This document shows, one piece after another, positions 1-6,903 of a DNA stretch of 40,132 bases. The notes beneath the pieces were generated by a model that saw only the letters and a list, made by a program, of their open reading frames with translations, did no database searches and was not told where the DNA came from. Location: positions 1 to 40,132 of the forward strand of contig NZ_NGKC01000020.1 in NCBI RefSeq assembly GCF_003987655.1, read 5' to 3'. This stretch comes from Vagococcus acidifermentans (GTDB taxonomy: Bacteria; Bacillota; Bacilli; Lactobacillales; Vagococcaceae). How positions within the stretch are numbered: the first letter of the stretch is position 1; every line of letters starts with the position of its first letter. A program made the position numbers and the translations under genes.

Positions 1-388
1 TCCCACAGAGTTCTTCAACAATTTTAGAAACTTTACGAGTAGAAACACCCGAAACGTACATCTCAAGCATGGCAGCAAGCAGCGCTTTTTCATTTCGCTG
101 ATAACGCTCAAATACTGATGGTGAAAACCCGCCATCACGTGTTCTAGGCACTTTTAATTCAAGTGTTCCGACACGGGTCGTGAACTCTCGCTCATAGTAG
201 CCATTTCGTTGGCTTTGACGGTTTTCTGATCGTTCGTAGTCCTCAGCTTGAATGTATGCCGTTCGTTGGCTTTCCATTAACTGGTTGAATACGGTGGTCA
301 AAATGTTTTTAGACACCTCATCTTTTACTGAATGGTCAATTATTCTTTGAACCTCATCGCTTTTCAGTGTAAAATGTACTTGGGTCAT
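1..388 (-). CDS. IS256-family transposase, N-terminal part (runs off the window)
   Basis: Reading leftward from ATG at 388, the frame is open to the window edge and gives about 129 residues beginning MTQVHFTLKSDEVQRI, with the phrases NQLMESQRTAYIQAEDYE, RQSQRNGYYEREFTTRVG and KVPRTRDGGFSPSVFERYQR. I recognise these as the start of IS256 (Mutator-class, DDE) transposases, normally about 390 residues. The catalytic domain lies outside the window. A strong AGGAGGAC site sits just upstream of the start (394-401 on the other strand). The end of the element, with its terminal repeat, is at 463-488. Family assignment is firm; whether the complete element is active cannot be seen. Confidence 0.9.
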   Translation of the reverse strand, partial: MTQVHFTLKSDEVQRIIDHSVKDEVSKNILTTVFNQLMESQRTAYIQAEDYERSENRQSQRNGYYEREFTTRVGTLELKVPRTRDGGFSPSVFERYQRNEKALLAAMLEMYVSGVSTRKVSKIVEELCG

Positions 389-449
389 GTAAAGTCCTCC
401 TAGGTATGTTTTTGTGGTTAAAAACATTGTACCGTAAAAGGGCTGTTAC

Positions 450-2030
450 ATGGCCTTTTATCTTTTACACAATTATATGGACTTTATCATTGTTTCTGCT
501 ATCATTCAAGTAAGTGTGGCCCTTTTGTATAGCCTCATTGCAGATACTGCTATGTCTGGAAATATAAAAAAATTATCCATTGTTGGAATATTTGCTGTTT
601 TTTATCTTTTTCTTGATTCTTTTAGTGACTTCTTACCCCGTACAACCAAAGCAAAAGCCACACAATCTATAATGGCCAAAATGAAAATTGATTTATTTGA
701 TAAGATAGACAAAATAGATACGCATAATCTGTTGGATATAAATAAATCTGAATATACTGCTATCCTTGCAAATGATTTAAATATTATTGAAAATGAATTT
801 TGGAAACCTTTTTTAGGATTGTTCTTAAGCCTGTTTACCTTTGTATTCTCTATCATCATTTCTATGAGCTTAAACTTATTTTTAACTATTTTGATGATAC
901 TACTCTCATTATTTCCACTTCTCGCCCCCTACCTTTCTAGAAAGATACTTGGGAACAAGAGGGAAAAGGCTTTGTATAGTCAGAATAAACTTTTTGATTA
1001 TTTTAATGAATTTGTAAGCAACTTTCTGACCCTTAAGATTGGGCGTGGTAATAAAGCTTATTTACATATACTAAAAAAATCAAATGAAGGTTTGAAAAGA
1101 GATAAGATTAATTTTGAAACTACTCAAGCAATGACTTATGCGGTTTCTTATGGGCTGGGAGGTATTGCATACTTAGGTACTTGGGTATTTGGAGGATTTT
1201 TCGTTTCTTTTGGTAAAATTACAGTACCCGAATTAATTGCAATGACTACACTTATGAGTACCATTGCAGGACCACTACAACATTTAACTTCTACATTTAC
1301 CGAAATAACTTCCAGTAAAAAAATAGTTGATAAATTTGGCGAATTTATTTATTCTTCGAAAGATGAGGAAACGATTTACTTAGAAGATATTGATAGTGAA
1401 ATTTCTGAGATTACTTTAAGTGACATTTCTATATCATACGAAAATAAACGTATAATAAGTGAATTTGACTATACTTTCATAAAAAATAAAAAATATGTAA
1501 TAACTGGCTATAGTGGAAGTGGAAAATCAACATTGCTTAAAGCTATTGCTGGACTAATCAAGCCAACAAATGGTTCCATTAAAGTACAAAAAAAATATTT
1601 AAATAATATAAATCGAGACCAATATTATAAAAAAATAGCTTTCGTACAACAAACAACAGATGTCTTTAATTTTTCTGTATGTGACAATATATCTGTTTTT
1701 AATACTTACTCTTTAAATGATATTATTAAAATATTAGATAGATCAGGGTTAAAGAATACCTTTGAACATAATGAACTCGAATCGACACAAAATGATAGAA
1801 TTCTCAATTTATCTGGTGGAGAGCTTCGACGATTAGAAATAGCTAGAGCAATGTTTAAAAATGCTGATGTTATTTTGTTTGACGAACCAACTTCGGGTCT
1901 AGACAAAAAAAATGAGACAATAATTAAAGAGTTAATTGAAGAGATTAATAACAAAATAGTTATAGTAGTAACTCATTCAACAAATGATTCATTTCTAACA
2001 ATTTTTGATGAACACATTTCTTTTAATTAA
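450..2030 (+). CDS. ABC exporter (fused membrane and ATPase domains), 5' end replaced by IS256
   Basis: The 526-residue frame encodes a half-size ABC exporter: about six hydrophobic segments in residues 12-300, then an ATPase domain with Walker A GYSGSGKST (about 352-360), signature LSGGELRR (about 452) and Walker B VILFDEPTSGLD (about 472-483). There is no N-terminal C39 peptidase domain. The first 13 residues are encoded by the IS256 end (up to base 488), so the native start and probably the first membrane segment's beginning are lost; the ATG at 450 is only a fortuitous start with a weak AAAAGGG upstream. It may be a dead gene or one expressed from the IS end. It lies next to a putative peptide locus, so peptide export is the likely original role (inference). 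Confidence 0.8.
   Translation: MAFYLLHNYMDFIIVSAIIQVSVALLYSLIADTAMSGNIKKLSIVGIFAVFYLFLDSFSDFLPRTTKAKATQSIMAKMKIDLFDKIDKIDTHNLLDINKSEYTAILANDLNIIENEFWKPFLGLFLSLFTFVFSIIISMSLNLFLTILMILLSLFPLLAPYLSRKILGNKREKALYSQNKLFDYFNEFVSNFLTLKIGRGNKAYLHILKKSNEGLKRDKINFETTQAMTYAVSYGLGGIAYLGTWVFGGFFVSFGKITVPELIAMTTLMSTIAGPLQHLTSTFTEITSSKKIVDKFGEFIYSSKDEETIYLEDIDSEISEITLSDISISYENKRIISEFDYTFIKNKKYVITGYSGSGKSTLLKAIAGLIKPTNGSIKVQKKYLNNINRDQYYKKIAFVQQTTDVFNFSVCDNISVFNTYSLNDIIKILDRSGLKNTFEHNELESTQNDRILNLSGGELRRLEIARAMFKNADVILFDEPTSGLDKKNETIIKELIEEINNKIVIVVTHSTNDSFLTIFDEHISFN
463..488. repeat. IS256 terminal inverted repeat (element end)
   Basis: The sequence TTTTACACAATTATATGGAC followed by TTTATC matches, apart from one base, the IS256 terminal repeat as I remember it (GATAAAGTCCGTATAATTGTG on the other strand). 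It marks the element boundary at 488. Everything to the right is the DNA into which the element inserted, so the ABC gene that follows begins inside the IS end. Confidence 0.8.
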
Positions 2031-2089
2031 CTATGGATTATAAATATATTTAATTATATTTTGATAAATAATTGAAAGAAGCTACGAAC

Positions 2090-2242
2090 ATGAAAATTAT
2101 TCTCGAATTATCCAAAGAAAAAATCATTACAATGTGTGGTAGCAATCAATTTGCTCACCATCCTCCAGTGATTTTGCCGAATCCCAACGAGATTTTAAAT
2201 GTCACTGAAAAAAAAGAAGAAGTAAAGCAACAAGTTATTTAA
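2090..2242 (+). CDS. 50-residue ORF with CGSNQFAHHPP, possible second peptide precursor
   Basis: A 50-codon ORF begins MKIILELSKEKIITMCGSNQ and ends in a charged tail, EKKEEVKQQVI. It is not a protein family I recognise. It lies 59 bases after the ABC gene and is followed at once by a good hairpin terminator, so it appears to be the last gene of that transcript. The segment CGSNQFAHHPP loosely echoes CCNGNAPP at the end of the small peptide at 2876, which is the only reason to think of a peptide precursor. The ribosome-binding site is weak (GAAAG, 11 bases upstream). It could equally be a chance ORF. Confidence 0.3.
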   Translation: MKIILELSKEKIITMCGSNQFAHHPPVILPNPNEILNVTEKKEEVKQQVI

Positions 2243-2263
2243 AAAGAAGTCTCTTTGTCCAAT

Positions 2264-2306
2264 AAGACATGAAGTGACGACCAAATCGTTCATTTCATGT
2301 CTTTTT
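2264..2306 (+). terminator. Rho-independent terminator after the ABC gene and small ORF
   Basis: AAGACATGAA (2264-2273) pairs exactly with TTCATGTCTT (2294-2303), the stem can continue inward past a bulge (GTG/CAT, CGA/TCG), and it runs into a T tract ending at 2306. Confidence 0.7.
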
Positions 2307-2352
2307 AAGCGTAGAATTAAGTTGCCAAGGTTAGCTCTGTTATTTCAAAACG

Positions 2353-2383
2353 AAAACAAAGGATTAATTTCCTTTGTTTTTTT
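2353..2383. terminator. Bidirectional terminator hairpin
   Basis: AAAACAAAGGA (2353-2363) and TCCTTTGTTTT (2370-2380) form an 11-bp perfect stem with a 6-base loop. T runs follow on the plus strand. The hairpin overlaps the stop codon of the leftward gene at 2364-2705 and probably ends it. Confidence 0.6.
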
Positions 2384-2705
2384 GTGCTTCCTTCCTATCT
2401 TTTTCTTTTCTTTTTTTCTTCTTTGCCCTTTTCTCAGAATTTGTAAATTTTTTCTTAGGCGGTTTAAACTTTTTTACCTTGAGTAGCTTGTCTCCCCCAC
2501 CCTTGGCAAAAATTTCTATTTTTAGTACCCTCTTTGGATTTGAAAATAATTTTGAGTTAGATTTATTCCTTCTTAAATCAATAGCTGAATTTGGGATTCC
2601 GTTATTTATAGTAGTAATTGCTAGTCCGACACTGCCTGTCCTAACAGCCTTATCAAACCGTAAATTTTCAAACACTCTCCCAATTTCTGTAGTAAAATTA
2701 GTCAT
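2364..2705 (-). CDS. Hypothetical Lys-rich protein, 113 residues
   Basis: Reading leftward from ATG at 2705, behind an excellent TCCTCCT/AGGAGGA site with 7-base spacing, the product is 113 residues long. The N-terminal two thirds look globular (TEIGRVFENLRFDKAV...), and the last 40 residues are dominated by Lys with Pro and Arg (KKFKPPKKKF, RAKKKKRKEK), like nucleic-acid-binding tails. No family is recognised. It is convergent with the ABC gene and divergent from the small peptide gene at 2876, sitting inside the peptide locus. The strong Shine-Dalgarno makes it a real gene; function unknown. Confidence 0.65.
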   Translation of the reverse strand: MTNFTTEIGRVFENLRFDKAVRTGSVGLAITTINNGIPNSAIDLRRNKSNSKLFSNPKRVLKIEIFAKGGGDKLLKVKKFKPPKKKFTNSEKRAKKKKRKEKDRKEAQKNKGN

Positions 2706-2815
2706 GAGAAAGTCCTCCTATAAAATTTTTGTATCGCAACTTTAATTTTACAGAATGGGCTTTCTTTTTTTCTACCCAAAATTTCTATTTACACAAAACA
2801 TTTTACGCTATCCTA

Positions 2816-2844
2816 CTGACAAACGCTTACATAGTTGATATAAT
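2816..2844 (+). promoter_or_regulatory. Sigma-A promoter of the Cys-rich peptide gene
   Basis: CTGACA at 2816-2821, a 17-base spacer and a perfect TATAAT at 2839-2844 lie 31 bases before the ATG at 2876. Transcription starting near 2851 excludes the longer reading from 2729 and favours the 31-codon ORF. Confidence 0.75.
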
Positions 2845-2875
2845 AAGATTGTGGATTAAATATTTTGTTGAGATA

Positions 2876-2971
2876 ATGAAAGAATCAAGTAAAATTGTTG
2901 TAGTCACCAAACCTTCACTTGATGACGTACAATATCGAAGTAATTGTTGTAATGGAAATGCACCACCATAA
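2876..2971 (+). CDS. 31-residue Cys-rich peptide, putative RiPP precursor
   Basis: ATG at 2876 opens a 31-codon ORF: a leader-like N-terminus (MKESSKIVVVTKPSLDDVQY) and a short tail, RSNCCNGNAPP, with adjacent cysteines, Asn, Gly and two prolines. It has its own consensus promoter and is followed by an attenuator-like hairpin and then a radical SAM gene fragment. This is the usual layout of a radical-SAM-modified peptide locus, where the abundant precursor is made from the first cistron. The ribosome-binding site is poor (TTGAG close to the start). The Cys residues would suit thioether (sactipeptide or ranthipeptide) chemistry, but that is inference; no named precursor family is recognised. 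Confidence 0.55.
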   Translation: MKESSKIVVVTKPSLDDVQYRSNCCNGNAPP

Positions 2972-3001
2972 CAGCTATATTTTTCTAGTCAAAAAATCAT
3001 T

Positions 3002-3036
3002 GCGAGACATGTTAACATATTTGTCTCGCTCTTTTT
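3002..3036 (+). terminator. Hairpin between peptide gene and radical SAM gene (attenuator-like)
   Basis: GCGAGACA (3002-3009) pairs perfectly with TGTCTCGC (3022-3029) and is followed by CTTTTT. No new promoter is obvious between it and the radical SAM start at 3077, so it probably lets only part of the transcripts through, giving more precursor than enzyme. Confidence 0.65.
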
Positions 3037-3076
3037 ATAAGTAATTTCTTCGTTATAAATGATAAGGAGGAAAGTA

Positions 3077-3412
3077 ATGATGAAATCTTCAAAGTATAAC
3101 TATATTGCTCCTATTAATGAAGAGCTTGATATGCTTTATAATGTTTTTACTGGATATTCGATTGTTGTTGATCATGAAAAAATGTGCGATTTAAAAGAAT
3201 TAAAGAAGCTAGACAACGAAGAAATAGAAAGTCTATATTCAATGGGCATATTAATTGATGATGATGTCGATGAGATTGAGAATTTAAAAAAAATAAATTA
3301 TCAATCTGTCAATTCTAATAAAGAAATGACATTAGTCATTCAAACTACTTCTGGCTGTAATTTTGCTTGTCCTTACTGCTATCAGAGCCATGAACGATTG
3401 GAGCGAATATAA
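3077..3412 (+). pseudogene. Radical SAM peptide maturase, truncated after the CxxxCxxC motif
   Basis: The ATG at 3077 follows AAGGAGG (3064-3070) at 6 bases, whereas the in-frame ATG at 3059 lies before that site and has none of its own. The product is only 111 residues: an N-terminal region with many acidic and hydrophobic residues, as in peptide maturases, then TTSGCNFACPYCYQSHE, the cluster-binding CxxxCxxC motif of radical SAM enzymes, and a stop eight residues later (RLERI). Maturases of this kind are normally about 400-480 residues with a barrel and a SPASM domain; all of that is missing. The ABC gene starts two bases after the stop. An internal deletion that kept the start and the junction to the next gene is the simplest explanation. 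As it stands it should not catalyse radical chemistry. Confidence 0.75.
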
Positions 3413-3414
3413 AA

Positions 3415-5007
3415 ATGCGTGATATATTAAACCAGTATAAAAAACTCCCTAGATTTTCTAAAAATGTTCGCAATAAAATACGCTTATATCTTATACTGAA
3501 TTTTCTGATTTCTATAGTAAGTGTTACTCCTTCTCTTTTAACTAAATATCTATTTTCAAATATAGTTAAAGAAAATAGTTTAAAAAAAATAATGATATGG
3601 ATATTTATGACCTTGATAACCATTATTATATATAATATCCTATATTTTTATTTTGTTTCGTTTGAAGGTGATAGACTAGCAACTGTAATAAGTAATGAAT
3701 TACGTTTAGAACAACTAAAGAGATATTACCAAATTCCAATAATCAAAACCAGCACGATGGAACGGTCTCTAATTTTTAATAGTGTTTATGGTGAAACTAC
3801 TATGATTGCTGTAACTTATGTTAATATATTGACATTGCTTATACTGACATTTCAAATAATTTTTTATTTCTTTATTATACTGACTAATTCACTATTATTT
3901 GGCTTATTATCAATATTTTTAGTTATTTTATACGGACTATCAACAGTTTTTAATACGAATAAGTTCCAGCAGTCAGTAGAGGATGAAAGAGTAGCCATGG
4001 ATAAACTAACTGGACGGATACATGAAGCTGTTGACATGCACAAAGATGTTCAAATATATAATAATGCTCCTTATATATTAGAATATGTAAATAAAAAATT
4101 GAAAATTTGGGAAAAAGTTAGAATCAGATATAATTTTTGGTACACATTGATGCTTCAGATCCCACAAGTTTTAGCTGACTTATGCCCAGCTCTTATATAT
4201 GGTATTGGAAGTTTGTTAATTATAAAAAATCAGGCAACACTTGCCGATATGATATTTGCCTCACAGTTTATTCCTATATTATTTTCAGTTGTAAAAATGT
4301 TTGCTAGTATGATGGTAGAGCAAAAGAATAGTGTTCCATATTTTAAGAGATTTTTTTCAATTTTTGATGCTGTACCTAAAAGTGAACCAAATATAAATTA
4401 TAGAAGTGTTCCAATCAACATAAAAAACAAAAAAATTTTTAGGAAAAACAGATTGCTGTTTAAAATTAATGAACTAATTATTCAAGATTATGGAATCTAT
4501 CTTATTAAAGGAACAAATGGAACAGGAAAGAGTACCTTGCTTACCCAAATGGCAGGCCTTGGGGATGAAAAAAGTGAAGTAGTTGTTAGTAAAGAACTAT
4601 ATGGCTACTTTGATAATTTAGGCATGATTATAGAAGGGACGACAACAGATAATATTATTTTTGGAAATGGTGCAGTAAATCAATATTTTTATGATATCGT
4701 TGAAATTCTTAATATTGATTTTCTAAACAAAAAAATTAAAAATTCTTCAAGTTTATCATTAGGGCAAAAACAAAAAATTCTATTAGCACGTTTTTTCTTT
4801 TCTTCTATAGAAAAAAAAATTTTGTTCTTAGATGAACCGTTCTCCAATTTGGACGGTTCTACAATAGAATCATTGATAAAATATTTAAAAAAATTATCAA
4901 TTAGAAAAGGAATTGTGCTTATTAGTCATGATGCTTTTGCTGATCAGTTAAGCGATAGTATTTATCTAATTGATCCTAAATCTAAAGAAATTAAAAGGAT
5001 CAAATAA
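3415..5007 (+). CDS. ABC exporter with fused ATPase domain, peptide locus
   Basis: The 530-residue product has about six hydrophobic segments in the first 310 residues (for example LYLILNFLISIVSV, WIFMTLITIIIYNILYFYF, LLILTFQIIFYFFIILTN) and a C-terminal ATPase domain with Walker A KGTNGTGKSTLL (about 364-375), a divergent signature SLSLGQKQK (about 447), Walker B KILFLDEPFSNLD (about 466-478) and switch His in LISHD. There is no peptidase domain. It starts two bases after the truncated radical SAM gene and uses a GGAG inside that gene's end, so the two are translationally linked. It probably exported the modified peptide, which would also confer self-protection (inference). The frame is intact. 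Confidence 0.8.
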   Translation: MRDILNQYKKLPRFSKNVRNKIRLYLILNFLISIVSVTPSLLTKYLFSNIVKENSLKKIMIWIFMTLITIIIYNILYFYFVSFEGDRLATVISNELRLEQLKRYYQIPIIKTSTMERSLIFNSVYGETTMIAVTYVNILTLLILTFQIIFYFFIILTNSLLFGLLSIFLVILYGLSTVFNTNKFQQSVEDERVAMDKLTGRIHEAVDMHKDVQIYNNAPYILEYVNKKLKIWEKVRIRYNFWYTLMLQIPQVLADLCPALIYGIGSLLIIKNQATLADMIFASQFIPILFSVVKMFASMMVEQKNSVPYFKRFFSIFDAVPKSEPNINYRSVPINIKNKKIFRKNRLLFKINELIIQDYGIYLIKGTNGTGKSTLLTQMAGLGDEKSEVVVSKELYGYFDNLGMIIEGTTTDNIIFGNGAVNQYFYDIVEILNIDFLNKKIKNSSSLSLGQKQKILLARFFFSSIEKKILFLDEPFSNLDGSTIESLIKYLKKLSIRKGIVLISHDAFADQLSDSIYLIDPKSKEIKRIK

Positions 5008-5084
5008 ATCCATGATGAATGCAACTAGTTCTATTGCAAAGATTAAAAACAACTTGTTCCCAGTAATCTATAAAAAGGATCCTG

Positions 5085-5102
5085 GGTTCTGTTGCAAAAT
5101 TT
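5085..5102. repeat. IS6-family-like terminal repeat remnant
   Basis: GGTTCTGTTGCAAAATTT differs by one base from the IS6-family (IS1216/IS257) terminal repeat as I remember it (GGTTCTGTTGCAAAGTTT). No IS6 transposase follows; within about 100 bases the sequence turns into an IS3 remnant, so this is a stranded element end. Confidence 0.55.
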
Positions 5103-5181
5103 CGAAATAGACAGTACTGGTCTCATATAAATTATTGACTAAGAGGTATTTGCAATAATATCTTGATTTCCGTTCAGACTG

Positions 5182-5215
5182 AAAAGCCGAAAAGAAGGGA
5201 TTCTTTTCGGCTTTT
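5182..5215. terminator. Strong bidirectional hairpin in IS debris
   Basis: A perfect 15-bp stem (AAAAGCCGAAAAGAA, 5182-5196, with its complement at 5201-5215) around a GGGA loop, with A/T tracts at both feet. It lies inside the IS remnant zone, ends transcripts from either side, and shows that the reading frame crossing it is not a real protein C-terminus. Confidence 0.7.
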
Positions 5216-5226
5216 CTTATATAATC

Positions 5227-5430
5227 GGTTGTTCGTAAGCGCCTGATAAACTCTCTGCTGCCTTTTCCTGGAAAAGCCCGTTCACCGTACGTTTCATACT
5301 CAGTTATCCAACGGTATAAGGAATTAACATGGATATCCAGTTGTTTAGCGACTGTTTGTGGCGGGTTGCCTTCATTTAGAACGAGTAACACGGCTTGACG
5401 TTTAAACTCTTTTGAATAAGATCTTCTCTT
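5227..5430 (-). pseudogene. IS3-family transposase OrfA, 3'-truncated
   Basis: From ATG at 5430 leftward the product reads MKRRSYSKEFKRQAVLLVLN, then NPPQTVAKQLDIHVNSLYRW, ITEYETYGERAFPGKGS: the helix-turn-helix OrfA of IS3-family elements. A GGGAGG site lies just upstream, and the element's left end (TGGATGGGTTATACT on that strand) reaches about 5488. After AFPGKGS, near 5260, the sequence no longer matches an OrfA and runs through a hairpin into the IS6-like end; OrfB is absent. The open frame runs on to 5068, but the part left of about 5227 is fused foreign sequence. The left limit given is approximate. Confidence 0.75.
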
Positions 5431-5492
5431 CATATCTACGCCTCCCATATTCGCTTATCTTTCTGTCTACTTAAGTATAACCCATCCAGAAT

Positions 5493-5532
5493 GACACCTT
5501 ATAAATTTTGTCAAAAAAGGGGTTGCCATACC
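5493..5532 (+). repeat. 40-bp inverted repeat, copy 1
   Basis: A 40-base stretch beginning GACACCTTATAAATTTTGTC and ending GGGGTTGCCATACC recurs exactly, in the opposite orientation, at 39961-40000. It directly abuts the IS3 remnant end here. In both copies the reading TPYKFCQKRGCHT is open, but the sequences beyond it differ, which fits a mobile-element end or target rather than a conserved gene. Confidence 0.8.
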
Positions 5533-5547
5533 ATGTATCTGGGAAAT

Positions 5548-5682
5548 CAAATGAGCCGATTCGGCCACTTTTATTTAACTGTCTATCTGGTCTCAATATT
5601 TCTCATTTCATTTTTAATAATGAATACATCAGGTATTTATTCAAAGATTGATTTAAAAAGAAATAAGAATTATGAGGGATGA
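5548..5682 (+). CDS. Possible small membrane protein, 44 residues
   Basis: From an in-frame ATG at 5548 the ORF reads MSRFGHFYLTVYLVSIFLIS and continues with one hydrophobic segment and a basic tail (KIDLKRNKNYEG). An upstream reading from 5491 passes through the 40-bp repeat and is not trustworthy. No clear ribosome-binding site, no recognised family; it could be a fragment of a gene cut by the repeat. Low confidence. Confidence 0.2.
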   Translation, partial: QMSRFGHFYLTVYLVSIFLISFLIMNTSGIYSKIDLKRNKNYEG

Positions 5683-5817
5683 AGTTTTCGGTTTTTGTAC
5701 TTGCAGGTGCTTGCAATGAGACGAGTTTTACATGATTTTCAACAAAAATCTGCCACTCATTTTAATTCGAACAAAAAATAGCTTATTTAGTATTATTTCC
5801 TATTTGCAACTTAACTT

Positions 5818-5826
5818 TGATATAAT
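5818..5826 (+). promoter_or_regulatory. Extended -10 promoter
   Basis: TGATATAAT (TGn plus a perfect TATAAT at 5821-5826) lies 36 bases before the start at 5862; the -35 region is weak, as is usual with an extended -10. Confidence 0.55.
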
Positions 5827-5861
5827 GAAGTTAATTAGGGGATATGGAAAAGAGAAGATAA

Positions 5862-6836
5862 ATGAATAAAACAAGAAGTTTAAAAAATAAGAGGAGTAAT
5901 AAAGATTTATTACGAACAGAAATAAATAACGCCACTGACCCGAATGTTAGATTAGAATTAACAAAAATGTTAGTGGAGATTGAAAAAGAAGAAACAAGAA
6001 GTCGAATAACTGTATGGAGTTCACTTCTCATCATTCTGGTTGCCAGTATTGCATTTATTTTTTATTTAGGTAATAAACCTGTCAAAGAAAAGGCCGCATC
6101 TAATCTATCCGAGACAAATCTAAGTACAAACAAACAAAAGATAAGTGAAACAACAGAAACGAGTATTTCAGAAACAAACCTGTCAGAAGAACAATTAAAA
6201 AAATGGGTGATGTCTATTCTTGATTTACTGCCACCTCCACCAACTCGCTATCTTTTAGATGTCTCTATCAATGATACTGACAATTTAGCTTATATTTCAG
6301 TAGGTATCGACCAAATGGATGGATTAGGCTGTTTCAGAGTAAATGAAAAAGGTGAATTAGAAGCTAGCGGACGAATAACAGGCGAATTTTACGATTGGAC
6401 TTTGATGTCTGATAAATATTTAGATACCACGATAGCTGCTGAATTTTTAAAGAAACAAGCAGAAGAACAAGACAAAATAAATGAAACGATTAATCTAGCA
6501 AGAAGCTATCTTATTGGAAAAAAATACGCAATCTATCCCGTATTATATGATGGGATAGATGCGGAACAAGCAATGAATGAGCATAAAGCTCCACAAAATC
6601 TAATACATGATGGCACCCAAACAGTTAATTTCATAGATGACACTTCTATACGCATTGAACTCGCTGGAACATACAGACCAGATTATTTTGAAACATATAC
6701 GATGTCGCCAGTAACATTAAATATTAAGGATTATTACATTCCCTACTCCTTTAATAACGACAGCATCACATTCAGCACTTGGACAACCGATATTGATGGG
6801 CATACTATCACTTGGACTATCACGCCAGTCAATTAA
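5862..6836 (+). CDS. Unknown single-pass membrane protein with large outer domain
   Basis: The 324-residue product has a basic, charged cytoplasmic start (about 1-48), one membrane segment (about 50-68, VWSSLLIILVASIAFIFYLG), a Ser/Thr/Glu-rich linker (SNLSETNLSTNKQKISETTE, about 77-105) and an extracellular domain of about 210 residues that includes LLPPPPTRYLLDV and many acidic and aromatic residues. No Cys lipobox and no sorting signal. This is the layout of small Gram-positive surface or stress proteins, but I do not recognise the family. It has its own extended -10 promoter and a weak terminator, so it is monocistronic, in AT-rich accessory DNA beside a recombinase. Confidence 0.7.
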   Translation: MNKTRSLKNKRSNKDLLRTEINNATDPNVRLELTKMLVEIEKEETRSRITVWSSLLIILVASIAFIFYLGNKPVKEKAASNLSETNLSTNKQKISETTETSISETNLSEEQLKKWVMSILDLLPPPPTRYLLDVSINDTDNLAYISVGIDQMDGLGCFRVNEKGELEASGRITGEFYDWTLMSDKYLDTTIAAEFLKKQAEEQDKINETINLARSYLIGKKYAIYPVLYDGIDAEQAMNEHKAPQNLIHDGTQTVNFIDDTSIRIELAGTYRPDYFETYTMSPVTLNIKDYYIPYSFNNDSITFSTWTTDIDGHTITWTITPVN

Positions 6837-6838
6837 AT

Positions 6839-6872
6839 CAGATTTCTTATTAGTCAAAATCTGTCAATTTTT
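6839..6872 (+). terminator. Weak terminator
   Basis: CAGATTT (6839-6845) pairs with AAATCTG (6857-6863), followed by TCAATTTTT, directly behind the membrane-protein stop. Confidence 0.45.
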
Positions 6873-6903
6873 ACTTTGTCTTGTCTTGCATCCCATTTCT
6901 TTA

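Noticed and set aside
2729-2875. Longer 80-residue reading of the small Cys-rich peptide
   Set aside because: The promoter at 2816-2844 lies inside the extension, so transcription begins after the upstream ATG; only the 31-codon frame is consistent.
5068-5226. C-terminal half of the 126-residue frame containing IS3 OrfA
   Set aside because: It runs through a perfect terminator hairpin and an IS6-like end, so it is a fusion with debris and not part of the transposase.
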